Below, piece after piece: positions 7,061 through 13,946 of a stretch of DNA of 64,000 nucleotides. Position numbers and translations under genes: made by a program. Origin of the DNA: CAYFRC01 sp050946115. Its GTDB lineage: Bacteria > Bacillota > Clostridia > Christensenellales > Aristaeellaceae. Every line of letters starts with the position of its first letter. Position 1 is the first letter of the stretch. The notes under the pieces are model-generated. The model had not been told where the DNA came from. It saw only the letters and a list, made by a program, of their open reading frames with translations, and searched no databases. Location: contig JBMNUF010000011.1 of NCBI GenBank assembly GCA_050946115.1, forward strand, positions 1 to 64,000, read 5' to 3'.

Positions 7061-7070
7061 CCGATTTGTT
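7061..7070. repeat. array junction repeat, copy E (proximal end of array)
   Basis: CCGATTTGTT with preceding T residues lies just ahead of the first gene of the array, in the same orientation as copies A, B and D. Similarity continues weakly through CGTCCGCACA. With copy A it brackets the array. Confidence 0.45.
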
Positions 7071-7654
7071 CGTCCGCACAGTATTCTCATATGCTTCATA
7101 AGTCCTCTCTGATTTCAGATTCTGCTTCCGTCAACCGAAATCAGCTTCCAACCCTGTCGCATATCGACGGTTTCTCTTTCCAAGTATAGCATATTTTGAA
7201 TTTGACGGAATCCGAATGCCGTCTGTTCCTTTCGCGCGCCCTTTTCCGCCTCGGAACCGCGCACGGCCAACGCATGAGACAAGACCAATCGAAGTGGCGC
7301 CTATTGCTTCTTATTGCCAAAGCGGCGGAAGGGAAATCGGCAGTGCCGTTGTTGCCCGAATTGCTTGATATAGAGGAACGATCATCGCGGCAGACGCGAT
7401 GAGCCGTCAGAAAGAGATCGTATCAAAAATCACAACCAGGCGACGCTTTGTCTGCAAGGAGCCACCGGGGTGTTGAAAGCTCACTTGACCGATGTTTGGA
7501 TGCAGCATTCGGAGAATCCCATCGTTCGCCATATTGTTCCGAATATGCCGAAGAATATGCAATATACGCTATCTGTTGTATGTCAGCGTTGTGCATACGA
7601 TCAAGCCTGCCTTGGAAAGGCGTCGTATCCTTGACTCATGCGTGCGCTGTGGCA
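7071..7654. other. stretch with no supported gene
   Basis: About 580 bases between the small-gene array and the zinc-ribbon gene. Short frames exist on both strands, for instance a 68-codon plus-strand frame from 7196, but none has a ribosome site or a recognisable product. A TATACT at about 7183-7188 on the minus strand could be the -10 of the array promoter, but no matching -35 is convincing. Composition is mixed, and decayed genes are possible. Confidence 0.5.
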
Positions 7655-7686
7655 TAAAAAAACGCCCCGTCGGTCAAACGGGGCGT
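7655..7686 (-). terminator. intrinsic terminator of the zinc-ribbon gene
   Basis: On the minus strand ACGCCCCGT pairs with ACGGGGCGT around a short loop and is followed by a run of seven T residues. It lies just beyond the stop of the zinc-ribbon protein gene. Confidence 0.9.
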
Positions 7687-7697
7687 CACTTGGCGTG

Positions 7698-8117
7698 TCA
7701 TTCCTGCGGCGTTTCCTCGGGCTGAGCCGCTTCTTCCTGTATTTCCTCCTCCGGTTCCGGCTGCTCGACCTTCGTGCCGCACTCGACGCAGAATTTCGCG
7801 TTTGCGGTGAGTGTCGCGCCGCACTTTGCGCAGCGGTTGCGGTTGCGTTTTTTGTCGATGGCGCGCTGCATCTGGGAAAGCTCCGCCCGCAGCGAATCGA
7901 TGCGCTCGCAGAAGGCGTCCGCCGTTTCAAAGGACTCCTTCGAGCCGCGCGCGGTATAGTATGCCTTGCCGACCTGCCCGTACAGGCGTTCGATCTCCTG
8001 ATTGATGTCGGAAAGCTGTCCGTTCATCTTGGACAGTTCCGCCGCTTCCGCGGCCTTTTGCGTGACGGATTTCGCCGTATCGGAAAGCATTTTGCCGATG
8101 CTCTGTAACCTGACCAT
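7698..8117 (-). CDS. coiled-coil protein with C-terminal zinc ribbon
   Basis: Protein of 139 residues. Residues 1-90 are helical and probably coiled (SDTAKSVTQKAAEAAELSKM, then LSDINQEIERLYGQVGKAYY). A zinc ribbon follows with C96, C99, C110 and C113 (RCAKCGATLTANAKFCVECG). The tail is Glu/Pro-rich. Similar zinc-ribbon coiled-coil proteins are widespread in Clostridia and uncharacterised. The start at 8117 has GGGG upstream, and a promoter lies at 8151-8179. It is a single-gene unit with its own terminator. Confidence 0.8.
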   Translation of the reverse strand: MVRLQSIGKMLSDTAKSVTQKAAEAAELSKMNGQLSDINQEIERLYGQVGKAYYTARGSKESFETADAFCERIDSLRAELSQMQRAIDKKRNRNRCAKCGATLTANAKFCVECGTKVEQPEPEEEIQEEAAQPEETPQE

Positions 8118-8150
8118 AGCGCGTTCCCCTTTTCTTGATGTTGTACCGAT

Positions 8151-8179
8151 AGTGTACTGAATTGTGCGAAAAAATGCAA
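8151..8179 (-). promoter_or_regulatory. promoter of the zinc-ribbon gene
   Basis: On the minus strand TTGCAT (8179-8174), a 17-base spacer and TACACT (8156-8151), placed 34 bases ahead of the start codon. Confidence 0.65.
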
Positions 8180-8217
8180 GCATATTTCGGAAAAACCTGA
8201 AAAAATGCATATTTCCG

Positions 8218-8880
8218 TCACATTGTCTCTTCTTCGCAGATGGCGGCGCTCCCTTTCGCGCCCACGCCGAGCCGATCCACGCCCATGTCGACGTATCGTT
8301 TCGCGGTCTCATAGTCGCGGATGCCGCCGGACGCCTTCACCTTGATGCGCCCCTTGGCGGCATCGAGCATGATTTTGACCGCCTCGACCGTCGCGCCGCC
8401 GGTTGCGAAACCCGTGGAGGTCTTCACGAAATCCGCGCCCGCTTGGGCGGAGACTTCCGTGGCCTTGGCGATCTCTTCGGGATTCAGGAAGCACGTTTCA
8501 AAGATGACCTTGACGGGCACGTTTTTCGCGTGCGCCTGCCTTACTACGCGCTCGATCTCGTCCTTGACGACGTCCCACCTGCCGCTTCTCGCCGCACCGA
8601 TATTCATCACCATGTCGATCTCGAACGCACCCAGTGCCGCATATTCCGCAGCGGCCGCTTCCTTTGCCGCCGCACCGCCCGCGCCGTGCGGAAAATCGAG
8701 CACGCAGCATACGTCGGTATCCGTGCCCTCGCACATGGAAAGCGCGAGCGCGATGTTTGCCGGCTGCACGCACACGGTGCGCACGTGGTATTTCAGCCCG
8801 AGCGCGATATCGCGCCGGGCCTCTTCTTCCGTCATGTCGGGTTTTAGGATTGCGTGATCGATATATCTTGCGATTTTCAT
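8218..8880 (-). CDS. deoC: deoxyribose-phosphate aldolase
   Basis: Class I aldolase of 220 residues that cleaves 2-deoxyribose 5-phosphate to glyceraldehyde 3-phosphate and acetaldehyde in deoxynucleoside breakdown. Catalytic segments are clear: EIDMVMN with D89, VKTSTGF with the Schiff-base lysine K153, and KASGGI with K182. The N-terminal ARYIDHAILKPDMTEEE is typical. The length is normal. The start at 8880 follows GGAGGG by 6 bases. It is divergent from the URO-D-like gene and shares its -35 hexamer. Confidence 0.97.
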   Translation of the reverse strand: MKIARYIDHAILKPDMTEEEARRDIALGLKYHVRTVCVQPANIALALSMCEGTDTDVCCVLDFPHGAGGAAAKEAAAAEYAALGAFEIDMVMNIGAARSGRWDVVKDEIERVVRQAHAKNVPVKVIFETCFLNPEEIAKATEVSAQAGADFVKTSTGFATGGATVEAVKIMLDAAKGRIKVKASGGIRDYETAKRYVDMGVDRLGVGAKGSAAICEEETM

Positions 8881-8908
8881 AAGCATCCCTCCGCATTTTC
8901 TTTATTAA

Positions 8909-8937
8909 AGCATAGCACAAAACGTTGCTTCTTGCAA
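8909..8937 (-). promoter_or_regulatory. deoC promoter
   Basis: On the minus strand TTGCAA (8937-8932), a 17-base spacer and TATGCT (8914-8909). The -35 hexamer is self-complementary and is also the -35 of the divergent promoter. Confidence 0.7.
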
Positions 8938-8960
8938 GGTTGCCCCCGTTATGCTATACT
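8932..8960 (+). promoter_or_regulatory. promoter of the URO-D-like gene
   Basis: TTGCAA (8932-8937), a 17-base spacer and TATACT (8955-8960), 29 bases ahead of the start codon. It shares its -35 box with the deoC promoter. Confidence 0.75.
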
Positions 8961-8989
8961 GAACAAAAATCGGGCGGGGAGGCATATCT

Positions 8990-10060
8990 ATGACGGGAAA
9001 GGAGCGCATATCGCGCATTTTGCGGCATGAAAAAGTGGACAGGATCGGGCTGTACGAGCACTTTTGGGGCGACACCATGCATGAATGGATAGAGCAGGGC
9101 CATTTGCGGGAGGGCGCGTGCCTGGAGGACGAATTCGGCTTCGATATGCAGGAATGCTGGGCGTTTAACCTGACGGCGGACTTGGACTTCGTGCCGAAGG
9201 TCGTTGCCGAGGACGCGGAGACCGTCACCGCGCTCGACGGCAACGGCGCGACGCTGCGCCGCCATAAGCTGCACGACACCACGCCGGAGCACATCGATTT
9301 TTCCGTGCGCGACAGGGAGGGCTGGGAGAAGATCAGGCCGCTGTTGACACCCGATGCGCGCCGCATCAACTTCGAGGCCTACCGCAACGCAAAAGCCGCC
9401 GCAAAAGCGGCGGGGCGGTTTTTCGTATGGAGCGGGATCAACGCCTTCGAGTGCATTCATCCCGTATGCGGGCACCAATATATGCTGATCGGCATGGCGG
9501 ACGACCCCGAATGGGTACAAGACATGGCGATGACCTACGCGAACCTCACCATAGCGCTGCAAAAAATGCTGTTTGAAAGGGAAGGGCTTCCGGACGGCAT
9601 ATGGTATTACGAGGACATGGGCTACAAGGGCAGCCCCTTCATGTCGCCCAAGATGTATCGGGAAATCATCAAGCCCGCGCACGTCGCGACGTTTTCCTAC
9701 GCCCGCTCGCTCGATCTTCCCGTGATCGTCCACTCGTGCGGCTTTGTGGAGCCGTTCGTGCCCGATCTCATCGACGCGGGGATGGATTGCCTGCAGGTCA
9801 TCGAGGTCAAGGCGGGCATGGACCCGCTGCGCCTGCACGAGAAATTCGGCGAAAAGATCGCGCTCATGGGCGGAATCGACGTGCGAACGCTCTATACCAA
9901 CGACCGCGCTGCAATCGACAGGGAGTTGGAGGGCAAGATTCCGCAGCTCATGCAGGGATACAATTTCGTGCTGCACTCCGACCACTCGATCCCGAAAACC
10001 GTCAACTACGAAACCTATCGCTACTTCATCGAAAAGGGGCTGAAGCTGGGTACGTATTGA
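8990..10060 (+). CDS. uroporphyrinogen decarboxylase (URO-D) family protein
   Basis: TIM-barrel protein of 356 residues of the URO-D superfamily. Seen: MTGKERISRILRHEKVDRIG at the N-terminus, a central YEDMGYKGSPFMSPKMYREI, then VIVHSCGFVEPFVPDLIDAG and VIEVKAGMDPLRLHEKFGEK, and VLHSDHSIPKTVNYETYRYF near the end. The HSCG segment and the general layout match the branch related to corrinoid methyltransferases (MtaA/CmuA-like) more than heme-pathway HemE. No heme genes are near. A GGGGAGG precedes the ATG. Its substrate is unknown. Confidence 0.85.
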   Translation: MTGKERISRILRHEKVDRIGLYEHFWGDTMHEWIEQGHLREGACLEDEFGFDMQECWAFNLTADLDFVPKVVAEDAETVTALDGNGATLRRHKLHDTTPEHIDFSVRDREGWEKIRPLLTPDARRINFEAYRNAKAAAKAAGRFFVWSGINAFECIHPVCGHQYMLIGMADDPEWVQDMAMTYANLTIALQKMLFEREGLPDGIWYYEDMGYKGSPFMSPKMYREIIKPAHVATFSYARSLDLPVIVHSCGFVEPFVPDLIDAGMDCLQVIEVKAGMDPLRLHEKFGEKIALMGGIDVRTLYTNDRAAIDRELEGKIPQLMQGYNFVLHSDHSIPKTVNYETYRYFIEKGLKLGTY

Positions 10061-10062
10061 GA

Positions 10063-10365
10063 TTACGCATAATCGCCGAAATCGTTCCTCGGGTCGCGGC
10101 TGCGGCGCGTCACGCCGTCGTCCGGCAGGAACTCGATCTCCAACTTGTCAAACGACACGTCCTCGATGAAATGTTCCCCGAGAAACCACGTGCGGCGAAA
10201 CTGTGCGTATTCCTTTTCGTGCTTTTCGAGCCACATGGGCACCGGGATGTCCATTTCGCGCAGGAGTTCCGCGAGCTTTTCCTTTTCCTCGCCCGCGCCG
10301 CAGGGGATCGTCTCATGCCGCTCGATGCGCTGCCGCCTTATGACCTTGACATAGAGTCTGCTCAT
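10063..10365 (-). CDS. small hypothetical protein
   Basis: Protein of 100 residues starting MSRLYVKVIRRQRIERHETI, with a charged, probably alpha/beta fold and a DDGVTRRSRDPRNDFGDYA tail. I do not recognise a family. The start at 10365 has GAGAGGGG upstream. It follows the phosphofructokinase gene on the same strand but is separated from it by a terminator. Its stop nearly touches that of the convergent URO-D-like gene. Confidence 0.6.
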   Translation of the reverse strand: MSRLYVKVIRRQRIERHETIPCGAGEEKEKLAELLREMDIPVPMWLEKHEKEYAQFRRTWFLGEHFIEDVSFDKLEIEFLPDDGVTRRSRDPRNDFGDYA

Positions 10366-10384
10366 GGAAAATCCCCTCTCGATA

Positions 10385-10421
10385 TAAAAATGCGGGATGC
10401 CGCGCGAAAGCAGGCATCCCG
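10385..10421 (-). terminator. intrinsic terminator of pfk
   Basis: On the minus strand CGGGATGCC pairs with GGCATCCCG across an 11-base loop, followed by CATTTTTAT. It lies just after the phosphofructokinase stop. Confidence 0.8.
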
Positions 10422-10436
10422 TTTTGCCGTGTGGAA

Positions 10437-11678
10437 TCAGGCGCGAACCTTCTTCAGGTTGACAAAGCGCGGGAGGCCGTTTTCGTAGGTGAGCTGCGTC
10501 TGCCCCTGGATGAGCGGCAGCGCATAGTCGACAAACGGCTGCAGGACGCCGTCGCCCTCTTCGTTGATCCACTCGCGCGGAACCTTCTTTTCGGTGTTCG
10601 CGACGACGGTCAGGTCGAACAGCTTCATATTGCATACGTATTTGCCGTCCACATAGGTGCGCTCGAAGCCGACCATCTTGTCGGTAATGCCGTTTACGGC
10701 ATTTTCGACGGCGGCTTTGCCCGCGGCGAAGGACTCCTCGATGTCCGTCTGGGAGGCGCAGTGCGCCGCGCAGCGCTGCAGAAGGCTCAGCTCGATGCCG
10801 CGCACCTTCGCGCCGGTCGCCTTTTTGCACTCGTCGGCGAGGAAGGCGGCGAGGCCGCCCAACTGCTTGTGGCCGAACGCGTCGACGGAGGCGTCGTTTG
10901 CGGCGTATTCGGTGATGAACTTGCCGTTCTCGTCGTGGATGCCCTCGGACACGGCGACGAGCACGTGGTGGTTTTTCTCATACAGGTCGGAGACCTTGGC
11001 GATAAATTTCTTCAGATCGAAGGGGACTTCGGGGAGATACACCAGGTCGGGCCCGTTTCCGGTGAGCGAGGCAAGCGATGCGGCGGCGGTCAGCCAGCCC
11101 GCGTGGCGGCCCATGCACTCGATGATGGTGATCATGCCCTTGTCGTACACATGGCAGTCGCGGTACACTTCCATGACGGAGGTGGCGATATATTTCGCGG
11201 CGGACGCAAAGCCCGGGCAGTGGTCGGTGCCTGCCAGGTCGTTGTCGATGGTCTTGGGGATGCCCATGCAGCGCACTTCATAGCCGTGCTCCAGCATGAA
11301 TTTGGAAATTTTGTTGCAGGTATCCATGGAGTCGTTGCCGCCGTTGTAGAAGAAATAGCGGATGTCGTATTTCTTGAACATGGCGAGGATTTTCTCGTAA
11401 TCGGTGGTATCCTCGTCGGGGTCCTTCAGCTTGTAGCGGCAGGAGCCCAGCGCGGAGGAGGGTGTATATTTCATGAGGGCGAGCTCGGCGGGGTCTTCCT
11501 TGCCGAGATCGAACAGATTGTCGTTCAGAAGGCCGACGATGCCGTTCTGCATGCCGTAGACATGGGTGATCGCGGGACTTTCGAGCGCGGTTTTGATCGC
11601 GCCGTAGGCGGAAGCGTTGATGACTGCGGACGGTCCTCCGGACTGGCCGATGACGGCGGCACCTTTGAGCATAGACAT
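10437..11678 (-). CDS. 6-phosphofructokinase, probably PPi-dependent
   Basis: Phosphofructokinase of 413 residues in the glycolytic step fructose 6-phosphate to fructose 1,6-bisphosphate. The phosphoryl-donor loop is GGNDS at about 113-117, where ATP enzymes have GGDGS; the Asp in the fourth position and the lysine in PKTIDND (141-147) are marks of the PPi-using group. MGRHAGWLTAAASLA is the substrate-binding segment. The length also fits the longer PPi-type proteins. The start at 11678 has AAGGA 8 bases upstream. It is monocistronic, with its own promoter and terminator. Donor choice is an inference from motifs. Confidence 0.9.
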   Translation of the reverse strand: MSMLKGAAVIGQSGGPSAVINASAYGAIKTALESPAITHVYGMQNGIVGLLNDNLFDLGKEDPAELALMKYTPSSALGSCRYKLKDPDEDTTDYEKILAMFKKYDIRYFFYNGGNDSMDTCNKISKFMLEHGYEVRCMGIPKTIDNDLAGTDHCPGFASAAKYIATSVMEVYRDCHVYDKGMITIIECMGRHAGWLTAAASLASLTGNGPDLVYLPEVPFDLKKFIAKVSDLYEKNHHVLVAVSEGIHDENGKFITEYAANDASVDAFGHKQLGGLAAFLADECKKATGAKVRGIELSLLQRCAAHCASQTDIEESFAAGKAAVENAVNGITDKMVGFERTYVDGKYVCNMKLFDLTVVANTEKKVPREWINEEGDGVLQPFVDYALPLIQGQTQLTYENGLPRFVNLKKVRA

Positions 11679-11717
11679 AAAATCATTCCTTTCGCATTCT
11701 CCCTGTATTCTAAGAAA

Positions 11718-11746
11718 ACAATAGCACAAAGCCCGAAATAAGTCAA
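11718..11746 (-). promoter_or_regulatory. pfk promoter
   Basis: On the minus strand TTGACT (11746-11741), a 17-base spacer and TATTGT (11723-11718), 39 bases before the start codon. Confidence 0.75.
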
Positions 11747-11827
11747 TCGTTCGCAGGTATCGATTTTGTTATGCCGAGATTTACGCGCCGAAGCTATGTC
11801 TTTACCGCGAATTTAACGCATTGTTTG

Positions 11828-11857
11828 TTGCGCGAACAGCGCTGTTTGCGGTATAAT
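11828..11857 (+). promoter_or_regulatory. rpsB-tsf promoter
   Basis: TTGCGC (11828-11833), an 18-base spacer and TATAAT (11852-11857). About 94 bases of leader follow before rpsB, which could hold regulatory structure that I cannot resolve by eye. Confidence 0.65.
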
Positions 11858-11957
11858 GAACCGAAAACGCACCTGTGCGGATTTGCGGCGCGTTGCCCGA
11901 CAGGGTTCCCGCAAAGACGATGCGCAGGGTGGGAAAAACGAGGAGGAGTATCATACT

Positions 11958-12689
11958 ATGGCAGTCATTTCCATGAAGCAACTGTTGGAGGCGGGCGTAC
12001 ATTTCGGCCACCAGACCCGTCGCTGGAACCCGAAGATGGCGCAGTACATCTTCACCGAGCGCAACGGCATCTACATCATCGACCTGCAGAAGACCGTACG
12101 CAAGATCGATGAGGCATACATGTTCGTGCGCGACCTCGCGCTCGACGGCAAGAGCCTGCTGTTCGTCGGCACCAAGAAGCAGGCACAGGAGTCCATCGAA
12201 TCCGAAGCCAAGAGATGCGGCATGTATTTTGTGAACAACCGTTGGCTGGGCGGCACGCTCACCAACTTCCGCACCATTCAGCTGCGCATCAAGCGCCTGA
12301 ACGAGATCGACGCCATGGAGCGCAACGGCCAGTTCGAGGTGCTCCCCAAGAAGGAAGTCATCAAGCTGTGCGCGGAGCGCGAGAAGTTGGAAAAGAACCT
12401 GGGCGGCATCCGCGAAATGAAGCGCCTGCCCGGCGCGCTGTTCGTCGTCGATCCCCGCAAGGAGCGCATCGCCGTGGCGGAAGCCCGCATTCTGGGCATC
12501 CCGATCGTCGCGATCGTCGATACGAACTGCGACCCCGATGAGATCGATTACGTGATCCCCGGCAACGACGACGCGATCCGCGCCGTCAAGCTGATCGCCG
12601 GCAAGATGGCGGACGCCGTGCTCGAAGGCCGCCAGGGCGAACAGGATAGCGCCGAAGACGATCCCGCCGAGGAACAGAGGGCGGAATAA
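11958..12689 (+). CDS. rpsB: 30S ribosomal protein S2
   Basis: Ribosomal protein S2 of 243 residues. The hallmark N-terminus MAVISMKQLLEAGVHFGHQT is intact, with later KMAQYIFTERNGIYIIDLQK, NNRWLGGTLTNF and VAIVDTNCDPDEIDYVIPGN. The start at 11958 follows AGGAGGAG. It is first in the rpsB-tsf unit; tsf begins 37 bases after its stop. The usual downstream partner pyrH is not adjacent here. Confidence 0.99.
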   Translation: MAVISMKQLLEAGVHFGHQTRRWNPKMAQYIFTERNGIYIIDLQKTVRKIDEAYMFVRDLALDGKSLLFVGTKKQAQESIESEAKRCGMYFVNNRWLGGTLTNFRTIQLRIKRLNEIDAMERNGQFEVLPKKEVIKLCAEREKLEKNLGGIREMKRLPGALFVVDPRKERIAVAEARILGIPIVAIVDTNCDPDEIDYVIPGNDDAIRAVKLIAGKMADAVLEGRQGEQDSAEDDPAEEQRAE

Positions 12690-12726
12690 TCCCCGAAAAC
12701 CAGAATACTGACAGGAGGTTGAACCA

Positions 12727-13650
12727 ATGGAAATCAGCGCAAAGGTCGTCATGGAGCTTCGCGGCAGAACCGGCGCGGGCATGATGGATTGCAAAAAGGC
12801 ATTGAAGGAAACCGGCGGCGACATGGAGAAGGCGATCGACTATCTCCGTGAAAAAGGACTTGCCGCCGTCGCGAAAAAGCAGAGCCGCATCGCCGCAGAG
12901 GGTCTCGTCGATACGTACTACTGCGAAAAGAGCAACACCGTATCCCTCGTGGAAGTCAACTGCGAGACGGACTTCGTCGCCAAGACCGAGCAGTTTCAGG
13001 CGCTCGTGTGCGACGTCGCCAAGCAGGTCGTCATCTCCGACCCCGCCGATGTCGACGCGCTCCTCGCCTGCAAATATTTCGGCGACGAAAGCAAGACCAT
13101 TTCCGACCTCATCACCGAGAAAACCGCGAACATCGGCGAAAAGCTCTCCGTGCGCCGCTTCGCGCGCTACCACGCGGAAGACAACACCGTCTCCAGCTAC
13201 ATACACATGGGCGGCAAGGTCGGCGTCATCGTCGAGATGACGGGCGAAAAGGGCGAAGTGATGGACGAGGTCATCCACGACGTGGCGCTGCAGATCGCAG
13301 CCGCCTCCCCCGTCGCCGCGGAATACGTCTGCCGCGCAGAGGTTCGCGCGGAGCACCTCGAGCGCGAAAAGGAAGTGCTCGCCGCGCAGGCGCGCAACGA
13401 GGGCAAGCCCGAGGCGATCATCATAAAGATGGTCGAGGGCCGCGTGAAGAAGTTCTACGGCGAAGTGTGCCTCAACGAGCAGCCGTTCGTCAAGGACCCC
13501 GACATGACCGTCGAAAAGATGATCGCATCCAAGCTCAAGGGCGCGTCGATCGTGCGCTTCACCCGCTACAAGATGGGCGAAGGCCTCGAAAAGAAGGTCA
13601 GCGACCTCGCCGCGGAAGTCGCCGAACAGACCGCCTCCATGAATAAGTAG
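12727..13650 (+). CDS. tsf: elongation factor Ts
   Basis: Nucleotide-exchange factor for EF-Tu, 307 residues. The N-terminal UBA-like domain contains VMELRGRTGAGMMDCKKALK, and the EF-Tu-contacting TDFVAK motif is present as NCETDFVAKTEQF. The C-terminal VCLNEQPFVKDPDMTVEKM is typical. AGGAGG precedes the ATG by 7 bases. A terminator follows directly, so the operon is rpsB-tsf only. Confidence 0.99.
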   Translation: MEISAKVVMELRGRTGAGMMDCKKALKETGGDMEKAIDYLREKGLAAVAKKQSRIAAEGLVDTYYCEKSNTVSLVEVNCETDFVAKTEQFQALVCDVAKQVVISDPADVDALLACKYFGDESKTISDLITEKTANIGEKLSVRRFARYHAEDNTVSSYIHMGGKVGVIVEMTGEKGEVMDEVIHDVALQIAAASPVAAEYVCRAEVRAEHLEREKEVLAAQARNEGKPEAIIIKMVEGRVKKFYGEVCLNEQPFVKDPDMTVEKMIASKLKGASIVRFTRYKMGEGLEKKVSDLAAEVAEQTASMNK

Positions 13651-13663
13651 ATACCAAAATCAT

Positions 13664-13696
13664 TACGCCGTCACGCAATGTGACGGCGTACTTTAT
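13664..13696 (+). terminator. intrinsic terminator of rpsB-tsf
   Basis: TACGCCGTCAC (13664-13674) pairs with GTGACGGCGTA (13680-13690) around a 5-base loop, followed by CTTTAT. The T-tract is short. Confidence 0.75.
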
Positions 13697-13757
13697 CGGC
13701 GCGCAAATCCTTGTACATACAAAGTGGGCAGGCTGCCCACCTTTTCACTTTCCGTTT

Positions 13758-13766
13758 TGCTATAAT
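13758..13766 (+). promoter_or_regulatory. extended -10 promoter of the giant gene
   Basis: TGCTATAAT is a perfect extended -10 element with no good -35. It would give a leader of about 175 bases before the giant gene. The bases between the tsf terminator and this gene hold no other supported gene. Confidence 0.6.
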
Positions 13767-13946
13767 AAAATGTAGCGAAAATGAAAAGTGTTTCCTAAAA
13801 ATCGCGCAAGGGGACGCAAAGGAGGCGATATGGGCGCGCAAGCCGATTCGCGCGATGCCCATTGCATTTTGGAGAGCCTGCGGTATGTCATGTATCGAGT
13901 TTTTTTATTAACCGGGGACAACGCTACGAAAAAGGAGGATATTCTC

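Noticed and set aside
2480..7070. Classical integron
   Set aside because: Genes run one way with repeats at junctions, but no integrase is seen and the repeats lack clear GTTRRRY and RYYYAAC ends. Kept only as cassette-like.
7196..7657. Short plus-strand frames of 68-77 codons in the gap after the array
   Set aside because: No ribosome sites, no recognisable protein and inconsistent codon use.
10431..11741. 436-codon plus-strand frame over pfk
   Set aside because: The minus-strand phosphofructokinase is unmistakable and has its own promoter, ribosome site and terminator.
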